64,000 bases of DNA from Paraburkholderia fungorum. Its GTDB lineage: Bacteria; Pseudomonadota; Gammaproteobacteria; Burkholderiales; Burkholderiaceae. The DNA is taken from NCBI RefSeq assembly GCF_900099835.1, contig NZ_FNKP01000002.1:1984001-2048000 (forward strand). Reading direction: 5' to 3'. The notes beneath the pieces are model-generated. The model was not told where the DNA came from. It saw nothing but the letters and a program-made list of their open reading frames with translations, and ran no database searches. This document shows positions 32,840 to 41,923 of this stretch, piece after piece (the stretch's first letter is position 1; each line of letters begins with the position of its first letter). Both the position numbers and the translations under genes were made by a program.

Positions 32840-33565
32840 ATGCTGAAACCCGACCGCCTCCGCGCCCTCGCCGATGCGTTGGCCAGGCAAAACGTAATGC
32901 GCTTACGCGACGCCGCTGGCCTGCTAGGTGTTTCGGAAATGACTGTTCGCCGCGACATCGCAACGAGTCCCGAACGCTTCACCTATCTCGGCGGCTACAT
33001 CGTCAGCGCAACCGACGTGCCCTATAACGCCGGTTATTCGCTAGAAGAAGAAAAAGACCATTTTGCGCAGGCCAAAGCCGAAGCGTCCGCGATTGCAGCA
33101 ACACTCATCGGCGATAACGAAACGCTTTTTATCGACTGCGGTACGACGCTCACCACGCTGGCGCGATTGATTCCGGTGGAGCGTCACGTCACCGTCGTGT
33201 GTTATTCGTTAAACGTCGCGGAGATTTTGCGGCGTAAGCCGAATGTACGAATGATCCTGCTAGGCGGCGTCTACGTGCCTTCTTCCGACTCGTTCGCGGG
33301 CGAAGAAAGTCTTGAGATGCTGCGCCGTATGGGAATCAACAAGGCGTTTATTTCCGCAGGCGGCGTCGACAACGCGCGCGGTGTCACCTGCTGGAATTTT
33401 CACGAAGTCGCGCTAAAGCAGGCCGCCATGGCGAGTGCGGTCGAACGGCATCTGGTGGTGGACCAGAGCAAGTTCGGCGTCGTCAAGGCAGTACGCTTCT
33501 CACAGATTGACGACTTCGATTCGATCATCACAGAGAAGGGACAGGATTACCGCAAGCGCAATTAA
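32840..33565 (+). CDS. deoR: DeoR deoxyribose operon repressor
   Basis: Repressor of 241 residues closely matching E. coli DeoR along its length: RLRDAAGLLGVSEMTVRRDI (HTH), LGGYIV, ATLIGDNETLFIDCGTTLT (phosphosugar loop), VVCYSLNVAEIL, ISAGGVDNARGVTCWNFHEVALKQAAM and LVVDQSKFGVVKAVRFSQI. The effector in this family is deoxyribose-5-phosphate, the product of the deoxyribokinase encoded in the facing operon. It is convergent with that operon and separated by a strong hairpin. Candidate operators lie before this gene and before deoC. Confidence 0.88.
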   Translation: MLKPDRLRALADALARQNVMRLRDAAGLLGVSEMTVRRDIATSPERFTYLGGYIVSATDVPYNAGYSLEEEKDHFAQAKAEASAIAATLIGDNETLFIDCGTTLTTLARLIPVERHVTVVCYSLNVAEILRRKPNVRMILLGGVYVPSSDSFAGEESLEMLRRMGINKAFISAGGVDNARGVTCWNFHEVALKQAAMASAVERHLVVDQSKFGVVKAVRFSQIDDFDSIITEKGQDYRKRN

Positions 33566-33577
33566 CACGCTTGCGGT
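33549..33577. terminator. Bidirectional terminator between deoR and the ABC permease gene
   Basis: ACCGCAAGCG and CGCTTGCGGT form a perfect 10-bp stem with a 9-base loop, overlapping the deoR stop codon and 8 bp from the end of the convergent permease gene. Confidence 0.65.
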
Positions 33578-33584
33578 CGTGTCG

Positions 33585-34643
33585 TTAGCTCCTGCGTTGC
33601 AAGGCGAACAGCGTTCCGGCAATCAGAATAAACGCGCCGATAATGACCTTCTGCCATGTACTTGGCACGCCGACCAGAATCAGCACGCTATTGATCAGCG
33701 TAACCAGCACCACGCCGAGCAATGTACCGGCCACTGTGCCAGTGCCGCCGGTAATGCGAGCACCACCGAGAATCACGGCAGCAATCACATCGAGTTCCGA
33801 GCCCACCAGGTCGAAAGGATTGGCGAGCCGGTTATTCGACACGTGCAGAATGCCCGCAATGCCGGCGAGCATGCCCGTGTAGCCGAATACGAATAGATGG
33901 ATCGCGCGCAGGTTGTACCCGAGACGCTCGGCAATCGCGAGACTACCGCCCATTGCATAGACGCCGCGCCCCATCATCGTCCGGTTCAGAAGCCACCACG
34001 TGAATAAAGCGGCCGCTACCAGCGCGAGTACCGAGACTGGCAACACGGCGCGCAATCCATCTGCCGTGTGATAGAAAAACAGCGGCACGCGTCCGAAGCG
34101 ATCCATGCTGTGCGGAATGTTCATAAAGAACGTCGTACCGATGAAGGTCAGCAACAGTCCGCGATACAGGTATTGCGTACCGATCGTGACGATCAGCGAG
34201 GGCGCTTTCAACCGGTGCACAAGCAATCCGTTGATCACGCCGAGCACGATTCCGCCGAGCGCACCCGTGATGAGAATCAGTGCAAACGGCGCGTCGGGCC
34301 ACCACGCGAATACCGCCTTAGTAATGCCATACATCGTCAATGCGGCAATAGCGGTGAACGACACGTCGATACCGCCCGACGCCAGCACAACCAGCGTACC
34401 GAGCGCGAATAGCGACATCGTCGTGGCTGAATGCAGTAAATCGAACAGCGTCGCCAGTTGAAAGAAGCGCGGATTGATCGCGCCGACAATCAGGCACGTC
34501 ACCACGATCAATGCGACGGTGAACCACTCGGGGTTACGCGCAAGCCTCTCCCTCAGGCTCGGCGGCTTGACGTCAGGGGCAATTTCAACGATTGCGGGAC
34601 TATTTGCAGACTGGTTCATGCGCGGATCGATGCGCGAGTTCAT
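33585..34643 (-). CDS. Sugar ABC transporter permease (deoxyribose locus)
   Basis: Integral membrane permease of 352 residues of the ribose/AI-2 type (RbsC/LsrC/LsrD). Eight to ten hydrophobic helices; the family stretch LGTLVVLASGGIDVSFTAIAALTMY and the late LDVIAAVILGGARITGGTGTVAGTLLGVVLVTLI are clear. It is last in the seven-gene deo operon. With a second permease in the operon, the channel is probably a heterodimer as in LsrCD. The predicted substrate is 2-deoxyribose or a deoxynucleoside, from context. Confidence 0.88.
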   Translation of the reverse strand: MNSRIDPRMNQSANSPAIVEIAPDVKPPSLRERLARNPEWFTVALIVVTCLIVGAINPRFFQLATLFDLLHSATTMSLFALGTLVVLASGGIDVSFTAIAALTMYGITKAVFAWWPDAPFALILITGALGGIVLGVINGLLVHRLKAPSLIVTIGTQYLYRGLLLTFIGTTFFMNIPHSMDRFGRVPLFFYHTADGLRAVLPVSVLALVAAALFTWWLLNRTMMGRGVYAMGGSLAIAERLGYNLRAIHLFVFGYTGMLAGIAGILHVSNNRLANPFDLVGSELDVIAAVILGGARITGGTGTVAGTLLGVVLVTLINSVLILVGVPSTWQKVIIGAFILIAGTLFALQRRS

Positions 34644-34668
34644 GGCGGGTAACGTTCCTTATTCGACG

Positions 34669-36228
34669 CTATGCGGCGTCTGAAAGCAATGCGTGGTACA
34701 GGTCGGCTTCGCTCAACGTGTCGGCCTGATATTCGCCTGCTACGCGGCCTTTTTTCATCATCAGAATGCGGTCGCAGTTCTGTAGAAGTTCTGGCAGGTC
34801 GTCGCTAATCAGAATGATGCCGATGCCCCGTTGCGACAGACCCTGCATGATGCGGTAAATGATGTCCTTTGAACCCACGTCGACACCGACAGTCGGCCCA
34901 TGCAGAATCAGCACACGAGGATCGATGGCGAGCCAGCGGCCAATCAGCACGCGCTGCTGGTTACCACCGGAAAGCGATTGCACAGGTTTGTCGACACCAG
35001 GCGTCGCGATCTGCAAATCTTTCACGGTTTGTTCTGCCAGTGCCTGCGCACGTGCGCGATCGATCTGACCGAAGCGATCGCGCAAACTGGAGATCATTGC
35101 AGTGATCACGTTGTCGCGAATCGGCTTGTCGAGAAATAGCCCTTCGTTCAAGCGGTCTTCCGGCACATAGCCGATGCGATGACGTTTCGCGTCCGAGGGC
35201 GTGCGCAACGAAATCGACTTGCCGTCGAGCATGACTTCGCCTGATTGCGCTGCCGCGACACCAGCCAATGCGCGTGCGAGTTCGTTACGCCCCGAATCCA
35301 GCAGCCCCGTCACGCCGAGAATCTCACCACCGTGCAGCGCGAACGACACTTCGCTGAACTGACCGGCGCGCGTATAGCCGCGCACGTCGAGCACGACATC
35401 CTGCGAACATGCGCCGTAGCGATACCGTTCATTCGACAGATGACGTCCCGTCATCAACTCGCTGATCTGTGCTTTGGTGAAGTGCGCAATCGGCCCTTGT
35501 GCCATTTTCTGACCGTCGCGCAAGACAATCACCTCGCCACCGATCGCATAGCATTCGTCCAGCTTATGACTCACGAACAGCACCGTGACACCCTGCGCAC
35601 GCAAATTGCCGAGCACGGCAATCAGATTGTCGACTTCTTTTTGTGTGAGCGAAGTGGTCGGCTCGTCCATGATGACGAACTTCGCTTCGCTCGCGATGGC
35701 ACGCGCAATCGCCACGAGTTGACGTGTGGCCAGCGGTAATTGTTCGATCAAGGTCGCCTGAAAATTGGCGTCGCCGGGCAGCCCCACCGCTTCGAGTGCA
35801 CGCGCCGCCGTGCGCGCCAGCGCGCGCCGATCGAACGTGCGGGCGAGCCGTCCTTCATGAGTGGCGAGTTCCGAAGTGAGCGCGACGTTCTCCGCGACAT
35901 TCATATTCGGCAGCAGCGACAAGTCCTGATAGACCGTTTCGATTCCCGCCGCGAGCGATTCCAATGCGGACAGGCGCGCATGACGCACGCCTTCGATCAC
36001 CAGTTCGCCTTCATCAGGCGGCTGCGCACCGGAAATGATCTTGATGAGCGTGCTCTTGCCGCAGCCATTCTCGCCGAGCAGGTGATAGATCTGACCACGT
36101 TCGAAAGAAAGACTCACACCTCGCAATGCGTGCACGCCAGTGAAGCGCTTATGCACGCCGACAACCTGCAAAAAAGGCTGCGTCGCATCTGAAAGCGAGG
36201 GCTGCGATGACAAAACGTCCTGATTCAT
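34669..36228 (-). CDS. Sugar ABC transporter ATP-binding protein, two NBDs
   Basis: Tandem nucleotide-binding protein of 519 residues in the RbsA/LsrA family. The first domain is intact: Walker A GENGCGKST, Walker B FVIMDEPTTS. The second has LLDSGRNELARAL in place of Walker A, a good signature (SLSGGNQQRVLIGRWLA), but VLILHGPTVGVDVG where LDEPT is expected. The Walker B Asp and catalytic Glu are therefore replaced by His and Gly. Only the first site is likely to hydrolyse ATP. ATG 36228 is used because the frame upstream of it has no initiation signal. It lies between the binding protein and permease genes. Confidence 0.88.
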   Translation of the reverse strand: MNQDVLSSQPSLSDATQPFLQVVGVHKRFTGVHALRGVSLSFERGQIYHLLGENGCGKSTLIKIISGAQPPDEGELVIEGVRHARLSALESLAAGIETVYQDLSLLPNMNVAENVALTSELATHEGRLARTFDRRALARTAARALEAVGLPGDANFQATLIEQLPLATRQLVAIARAIASEAKFVIMDEPTTSLTQKEVDNLIAVLGNLRAQGVTVLFVSHKLDECYAIGGEVIVLRDGQKMAQGPIAHFTKAQISELMTGRHLSNERYRYGACSQDVVLDVRGYTRAGQFSEVSFALHGGEILGVTGLLDSGRNELARALAGVAAAQSGEVMLDGKSISLRTPSDAKRHRIGYVPEDRLNEGLFLDKPIRDNVITAMISSLRDRFGQIDRARAQALAEQTVKDLQIATPGVDKPVQSLSGGNQQRVLIGRWLAIDPRVLILHGPTVGVDVGSKDIIYRIMQGLSQRGIGIILISDDLPELLQNCDRILMMKKGRVAGEYQADTLSEADLYHALLSDAA

Positions 36229-36302
36229 GGTGTCAAATGAATAGCATGGTTGCCGGCTCACGCGTGCCCGACCGGGCACGCGCTACAAATCGAAACACGC
36301 AA

Positions 36303-37307
36303 TCAGAACGGATACTGCTTGTAGTTCGACTTGTCGACGTTCACCCAGCCCTGGCCGCGCACGATAATGCCCTTGCCCGGCCCCTTCGCGACCGTGACTT
36401 TCGTGTAACCGGGCAAGCCGAGGTCGGCGCCGTTCTCAACCGTCTTCCCGTCGATCAGCATCTGCGCCACTTTGTTCATCGCCATGCCCGCGAGTTTCGG
36501 GTCCCAGAAAGCAATGCCATTGATCGCACCGCTTTCGAGGAATTTGCCCGCTTCAGTCGGCAGCCCCGTGCCGTACACGCAGATTTTGCCCTGCATGCCC
36601 GCCTCTTCCACCGCGCGGCCAATGCCGATCACGTCGAGCGACGACGAACCCTGGAAGCCCTTCAGGTCAGGGTGTTTGCGTAGCACTTCCTTCGCGACTT
36701 CATACGCGCGCTCGCCGTCGTTGTTGGTTTCGAGCTTCGGTTCGACCAGATCCATCTTCGGGTATTTGGCCTTCGCGTTACCGATGCCGCCATCGGCCCA
36801 TTGCACCTGCGAGCGACTGCCCAGCGAGCCGACCAGCACCGCCCATTTGCCGTCGCTGTGCATGCACGACGCAAGACGCTCGTTCAACCCCGCACCGTAT
36901 GCGGTGTTGTCGAATGCCTCGATGTCGACCATGGTGTTCTTCGCGTTGTCGGCCTCATGAGTGACGACCTTGATGCCGCGATCCATCGCCTTCTTTAACG
37001 CAGGTTCGAGCGTCGGCGGATCGTACGGCACCACTGCAATCGCCGTGACTTTCTTCGCGATCAGGTCTTCGATGATCTTCAACTGCTGGGCCGCATCCGC
37101 GCGGCCCGGACCGGTCTGATACGCGGTCACGCCGGGGTTGTCTTTCGCGAATTCCTTCACGCCGTCGTCCATCCGGTTGAACCAGTTGATGCCGGTCACC
37201 TTGACGACCGTGACGATCGTCTCGTTGGTGGCGGCGTGCGCAGCGGCGATCACGCCCACAGTCAGAGCGCCTGCGGCAAGCGCGGCACCCAGTCGAGTCA
37301 GTTTCAT
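36303..37307 (-). CDS. Sugar ABC transporter periplasmic binding protein (LsrB/RhaS-like)
   Basis: Periplasmic solute-binding protein of 334 residues. The signal peptide ends near AAHAATNE. The periplasmic-binding-protein type 1 fold is shown by TVVKVTGINWFNRMDDGVKEFA, AIAVVPYDPPTLEPALKKAMDRGIKVVTHEAD and LKGFQGSSSLDVIGIGRAVEEAG. It resembles LsrB and RhaS binding proteins. AAAGGAGAC precedes the start. The operon context (deoxyribokinase, DeoC) argues for deoxyribose as ligand, although the family most often binds other sugars or AI-2. Confidence 0.88.
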   Translation of the reverse strand: MKLTRLGAALAAGALTVGVIAAAHAATNETIVTVVKVTGINWFNRMDDGVKEFAKDNPGVTAYQTGPGRADAAQQLKIIEDLIAKKVTAIAVVPYDPPTLEPALKKAMDRGIKVVTHEADNAKNTMVDIEAFDNTAYGAGLNERLASCMHSDGKWAVLVGSLGSRSQVQWADGGIGNAKAKYPKMDLVEPKLETNNDGERAYEVAKEVLRKHPDLKGFQGSSSLDVIGIGRAVEEAGMQGKICVYGTGLPTEAGKFLESGAINGIAFWDPKLAGMAMNKVAQMLIDGKTVENGADLGLPGYTKVTVAKGPGKGIIVRGQGWVNVDKSNYKQYPF

Positions 37308-37409
37308 GCAGTGTCTCCTTTATCGTTCGATGTCGCCCAATTCCATCGTCACGGACAGCCAGGGCTTGTTGTCCGTCGTGTACTGAAACCAAGTTCGCGC
37401 AGGTTTCCC

Positions 37410-38459
37410 CTAGCGCTTCGAAGCCGCACCTGCGCTCGTCCCGCCGCCACTCAAACCGAAGATCGCGCGCACCCGTTCGCCGCCCGCGAATGCCAGCGAC
37501 AGCAGCAACAGAAAGCCCCACGCGCAATCGCCGAAAAACTGCGAGACGCCCATCAGATTGAACAGGCTCGACAGAAATTGCAGTACGGTCGCCGCAAAAA
37601 ATACGCAGATGATGCGGCCGTTGCCGCCAGCCGGATTCACGCCGCCCATCACCGCGATCAGAATCGCGATCAGCAGATAGGAGTTGCCGTAATCCCATTT
37701 CGCGCTGGACGTATGCGTTGCACTGATCAAGCCGGCCAGCGAAGCAAGCACGCCGCACATCGTGTACGTGAGAATCAGCATCCGCGTACGCGGAATACCC
37801 GCATAAAACGCAGCTTTCGGATTCGTACCCATCAGATACAGACGCAAACCGAACGGACTGCGTTTGAGCAGCCACCCCAACACAATGACCGCTGCGATGA
37901 AGATACAAAATGCGATCGGCACCTGAAACACCGTACCGTTGCCGATATTCGACAGCGGGTCCACGTAATCGACATGCACCGATGCGCCGTTGCTGAGCAC
38001 CACCGCAAAACCGGTGAACAGCAATTGCGTGCCAAGCGTGCAGAGAATCGGCGTCAGCCTCAAACGCGCGATCACCACGCCGTTCAGCGCTCCGCCGAGC
38101 ACGCCCATCGCGACCACGATCACGCAGAACAGTGCGGTGTAAAGCGCGGGCGAGTCGTCACCATTGACGAAGCGCGGCACTACCAAGGCCGCCACCATCC
38201 CCGAAAGATTCGCCAGGCCGACGCCGGACAGATCGATGCCGCCATTGCCCGACACCATCGACAGCATGATGCCCAGCGCAAGCAGGCCGAGTTCGGGCAA
38301 CTGCCCGCCCATCGACTGAAGGTTGTCGATATCGACGAACTGGCCGCGTGAGAGCCAGGTCGCGACCAGCACGACGAGCACGTTGACGATCAGCAGGAAA
38401 TTCAGTTGCCGGTCGCCGAACCAGCCGGACCATTTTCCTGCGCTAAACAAAGCCTTCAT
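37410..38459 (-). CDS. Sugar ABC transporter permease (deoxyribose locus)
   Basis: Second permease of the transporter, 349 residues, about ten hydrophobic helices. Family stretches: LGIMLSMVSGNGGIDLSGVGLANLSGM near residues 62-88, LNGVVIARLRLTPILCTLGTQLLFTGFAVVL, and LIAVMGGVNPAGGNGRIICVFFAATVLQFLSS. The ribosome-binding site is GAGGGGACG. It lies 18 bp after the kinase gene. The gap of 102 bp to the binding-protein gene may allow the latter extra expression. Confidence 0.88.
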   Translation of the reverse strand: MKALFSAGKWSGWFGDRQLNFLLIVNVLVVLVATWLSRGQFVDIDNLQSMGGQLPELGLLALGIMLSMVSGNGGIDLSGVGLANLSGMVAALVVPRFVNGDDSPALYTALFCVIVVAMGVLGGALNGVVIARLRLTPILCTLGTQLLFTGFAVVLSNGASVHVDYVDPLSNIGNGTVFQVPIAFCIFIAAVIVLGWLLKRSPFGLRLYLMGTNPKAAFYAGIPRTRMLILTYTMCGVLASLAGLISATHTSSAKWDYGNSYLLIAILIAVMGGVNPAGGNGRIICVFFAATVLQFLSSLFNLMGVSQFFGDCAWGFLLLLSLAFAGGERVRAIFGLSGGGTSAGAASKR

Positions 38460-38477
38460 GATGACGTCCCCTCTCGC

Positions 38478-39458
38478 TCAGGATGCCTGCGGCAAACCGG
38501 CCGACTCGCCCAGCACGCGATTCACTTCTTCGAGCGACGGCATCGAAGGCGCAGTGCCTGCACGTGTCACCGAAATGCCGGCGAGTGCGCAGCCGAAACG
38601 TAGCGCCGCAACGGCATCGTCGCCGCGTGCGAGCGCGGCTGCGAAACCGCCGGTAAAGCCGTCACCTGCGCCTGCGGTTTCGACTACACGGCCGCAGTGA
38701 TACGCGGGCACGAGGACCGATTGCGTTGCCGAATGCAGCAACGCGCCGCCCTCGCCCAGCGTCACGATCGCCGTGCCGACGCCTTTGGCGAGCAGCACAT
38801 CGGCAGCGCGGCGGGCATCGTCGGCGTTCGCGATCGGCACTCCCGTGAGCGCGGTCGCCTCGGTCTCGTTCGGTGTGATGTAGTCGCATAGCGGGAAAAA
38901 GTCGTCGTCGAGCGTAAAAGCCGGTGCCGGGTTGAACACGGTGATGACGCCGTGCTGCCGCGCGATTTCGAGCCCGCGTCGCGCCGCTGGCAACGGTTGT
39001 TCCAACTGCGTAACGAACACGTTTGCTGCGGCAATATCGGCTTCGATTGCGTCGGCGTCGGAGGCATCCATCGTTCCCGCTGCGCCCGATGCCACGATGA
39101 TCGCGTTCATACCGGTCGTGTCGTCGACGAAAATATGGGCCGCGCCGGTGGAGATTCCGTCGATCACCGACGCACGCGCCGTGATGCCCTCGGCGGCCCA
39201 CGTGGCGCGAGCAATCGCGCCGAACGCATCGTTGCCGAGACGCGTGCAGAACACCACGTCCGCACCCGCGCGTGCCGCGGCCACTGCCTGATTCGAGCCC
39301 TTGCCGCCGGGCCCCATCGCGAACGCACTACCGGCAATCGTCTCGCCGATCAGCGGCATACGTGCCGCACGAAACGTCAAATCGGTCACGAAGATACCGA
39401 GAATGACGACGCGCCCTTTTCGTTGCGATGACGTATTCGGATCCAGATTCTTCAGCAC
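38478..39458 (-). CDS. deoK: PfkB-family sugar kinase, probable deoxyribokinase
   Basis: Ribokinase-like enzyme of 326 residues. GGKGSNQAVAAARAG (substrate side) and PNETEATALTGV are typical of ribokinases. The phosphate-binding/catalytic motif reads ETAGAGDGFTGGF, with the base Asp present but Glu instead of the first Asp of DTxGAGD. Translation starts at GTG 39458 after a GGAGGAG. Placed between an aldehyde dehydrogenase with DeoC and a sugar transporter, it is expected to make deoxyribose-5-phosphate for DeoC. Ribokinase activity cannot be excluded from sequence. Confidence 0.78.
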   Translation of the reverse strand: MLKNLDPNTSSQRKGRVVILGIFVTDLTFRAARMPLIGETIAGSAFAMGPGGKGSNQAVAAARAGADVVFCTRLGNDAFGAIARATWAAEGITARASVIDGISTGAAHIFVDDTTGMNAIIVASGAAGTMDASDADAIEADIAAANVFVTQLEQPLPAARRGLEIARQHGVITVFNPAPAFTLDDDFFPLCDYITPNETEATALTGVPIANADDARRAADVLLAKGVGTAIVTLGEGGALLHSATQSVLVPAYHCGRVVETAGAGDGFTGGFAAALARGDDAVAALRFGCALAGISVTRAGTAPSMPSLEEVNRVLGESAGLPQAS

Positions 39459-39519
39459 GTTGTCTCCTCCATTTTCTGGTTGGCGTGCATATCGTTCAGT
39501 GTCTGACGCAGACTGTCGT

Positions 39520-41907
39520 TCAGTCTCCGTAAGGTATCCAGATGTTTTTCACCTGCACGGCCTGACGCAAAAACGGCCGTCCTTCGCTTGAACGGTCGAA
39601 CCAGTCGAACTGTCTCCCGTAATCGACGAAGGCTCGCTTAAGGTTGCCGATCGACTCACGCTCCACCAGCGTCGAATCCGCCGCATTGCCGAAGCACCAC
39701 ACGGCATCGACATCGTCATGTTTTGCGAGCGCGGGCAGCAACGCGCTACGCTCGCCGGTCACGATATTGAGCACGCCGCCCGGCACGTCCGATGTTTCGG
39801 CAACCTGATAAAAATCGGTCACCGTCAACGGACACGCGGCGCTCGGCAGAACGACCACACGATTGCCCATCGCCAGCGCGGGCGCAATCAGCGAAACGAA
39901 GCCGAGCAGCGGCGCTTCGTCCGGACACGCAATGCCGATCACGCCGAGCGGTTCGTGCATCGCCAGCGCAACGCCGCGCAATGGCGGCGTATGCACTGCG
40001 CCGTCGAACTTGTCGGCCCACGCAGCGTAGGTGAACAGACGCGAGATCGACGCATCCACTTCAGCCTGCGCCGCCGCTTGCGTCGCACCGGTTCTGATCT
40101 GCAACTGACGCACGAATTCGTCCGCGCGCACCGCGAGATTCTCGGCCAGATAAAACAGCACCTGCGCGCGATTGTGCGTACTCGCCTGCGACCATTTCTG
40201 CGCGGCACGCGCGGCCTCGACCGCGTTACGGATGTCCTTGCGATTGCCCTCGCCCACTTCGCCGACCGGCGTGCCGTCCGGCGCGCGAACCGGCAGCGAA
40301 TAGCCGCTGTCCGGACGCACCTGCTTGCCGCCGATAAACAGTTTCGCGGTACGATCGATCGACGTGACATTCGACGTGACATTCGCAAGCAGCGAATCGG
40401 CCATCGCATCACGCACTTCACGCTTCGCAAGATTGAGCCACGCGCGCGGCTTCAGATATTCGTAAATGCCCTCACGTCCGCCTTCGCGGCCGTAGCCCGA
40501 TTCGCGATAGCCGCCGAAGCCAACTGCTGCATCGAACAGATTGGTCGCATTGATCCACACGACGCCGCACGCAAGACGCGGCGCAATATCGAGTGCACGT
40601 CCGATCGTTTCGCTCCACACGCTCGCGGCGAGTCCGTAGCGTGAATTGTTCGCGAGCGCGATCGCTTCGTCGGGCGTGCGGAAACTCATCGTCACCAGTA
40701 CCGGGCCGAAGATTTCCTCCTGCGCGAGCGTCGATGAAGGTGCGACTCCTGTGACCAGCGTCGGCGGATAAAAACAGCCGCCCGCAGGCATCGTCGTATC
40801 GGGCGACTGCCAGACCGGGCACCCTTCGCTGCGCCCCGTCTCCACCAGCGACTGGATGCGTTCAAGTTGCACCGGATCGACAATCGCGCCGATGTCGATG
40901 CTCTTGTCGAGCGATGTACCCACCCGCAGCGTTTCCATCCGGCGTTTCAGCTTCGCGATAAAGCGCGCCTCGACACCCTCCTGGACCAGCAGGCGCGAGC
41001 CCGCGCAGCACACTTGTCCCTGGTTGAACCAGATCGCGTCGACGACGCCTTCCACCGCGCCGTCCAGGTCCGCATCGTCGAACACGATGAACGGCGACTT
41101 GCCGCCGAGTTCGAGCGTCAGCGATTTGCCCGAGCCGGCAGTGGCCTTGCGAATCTGCCGTCCCACTTCGGTCGAACCCGTGAATGCAATCTTGTCGACG
41201 CCGGGATGCTCGACCAGCGCCGCGCCCGTCCTGCCGTCGCCGGTCACGACGTTCAGCACGCCTGCGGGCAAACCCGCCCAATGCGCAAGCTCGGCGAACA
41301 GCAACGCCGTGAGCGGCGTGTATTCGGCCGGTTTCAGCACGACGCAATTGCCCGTTGCAATGGCGGGCGCGATTTTCCATGCGAGCATCAGCAGCGGGAA
41401 ATTCCACGGCACGATCTGACCGACCACGCCGAGCGGCGCGTAGTCCGCGAATTCGCTGTCCTGCAACTGCGCCCAACCCGCGTGATGCAGAAAATGCCGG
41501 GCGACCAGCGGCACATCGATATCGCGTGTCTCGCGAATCGGCTTGCCGTTGTCGAGCGCTTCGAGCACCGCAAAAAGGCGGCTATGCCGCTGCACCATTC
41601 TTGCAAGCGCATACAAATGCCGCGCGCGTCCCGCACCGCCCAGCGCGAGCCAGCCCGGTTGCGCGGCGCGTGCGGCGGCGACGGCGGCGTCGATATCGGC
41701 GGCATCGCCCTGCGCGATATCGGCGAGCCGCTCAGCCGTTGCGGGCGCATGCGAAACGAAGCGCTCGCCCGCTGCCGGCGCGTGCCACGCGCCGCCGATG
41801 AAATGCCCGAAGCCCGACTCGTGCTGCGCGAGCCACGCGCGTGCGGGCTGATCGTCCTCGGGGGCGGGACCGTACTCCATCGATGAAAAATACTCGGCTA
41901 CGCTCAT
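39520..41907 (-). CDS. ALDH16-like aldehyde dehydrogenase, two tandem domains
   Basis: Protein of 795 residues with two aldehyde dehydrogenase domains, against about 500 residues for a normal ALDH. The first (about 30-500) is complete: VPWNFPLLMLAWKIAPAIATGN, FTGSTEVGR, Glu266 in LELGGKSP and the catalytic Cys300 in NQGQVCCAGSR. The second (about 515-795: KLFIGGKQVRPDSGY, EPLGVIGIACPDEAPL) keeps the fold but has no catalytic Cys block. This is the ALDH16 arrangement. Next to DeoC, it should oxidise the acetaldehyde released from deoxyribose-5-phosphate to acetate. It starts 17 bp after the deoC stop codon. Confidence 0.88.
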   Translation of the reverse strand: MSVAEYFSSMEYGPAPEDDQPARAWLAQHESGFGHFIGGAWHAPAAGERFVSHAPATAERLADIAQGDAADIDAAVAAARAAQPGWLALGGAGRARHLYALARMVQRHSRLFAVLEALDNGKPIRETRDIDVPLVARHFLHHAGWAQLQDSEFADYAPLGVVGQIVPWNFPLLMLAWKIAPAIATGNCVVLKPAEYTPLTALLFAELAHWAGLPAGVLNVVTGDGRTGAALVEHPGVDKIAFTGSTEVGRQIRKATAGSGKSLTLELGGKSPFIVFDDADLDGAVEGVVDAIWFNQGQVCCAGSRLLVQEGVEARFIAKLKRRMETLRVGTSLDKSIDIGAIVDPVQLERIQSLVETGRSEGCPVWQSPDTTMPAGGCFYPPTLVTGVAPSSTLAQEEIFGPVLVTMSFRTPDEAIALANNSRYGLAASVWSETIGRALDIAPRLACGVVWINATNLFDAAVGFGGYRESGYGREGGREGIYEYLKPRAWLNLAKREVRDAMADSLLANVTSNVTSIDRTAKLFIGGKQVRPDSGYSLPVRAPDGTPVGEVGEGNRKDIRNAVEAARAAQKWSQASTHNRAQVLFYLAENLAVRADEFVRQLQIRTGATQAAAQAEVDASISRLFTYAAWADKFDGAVHTPPLRGVALAMHEPLGVIGIACPDEAPLLGFVSLIAPALAMGNRVVVLPSAACPLTVTDFYQVAETSDVPGGVLNIVTGERSALLPALAKHDDVDAVWCFGNAADSTLVERESIGNLKRAFVDYGRQFDWFDRSSEGRPFLRQAVQVKNIWIPYGD

Positions 41908-41923
41908 GAGATCGGTCTTCTAT

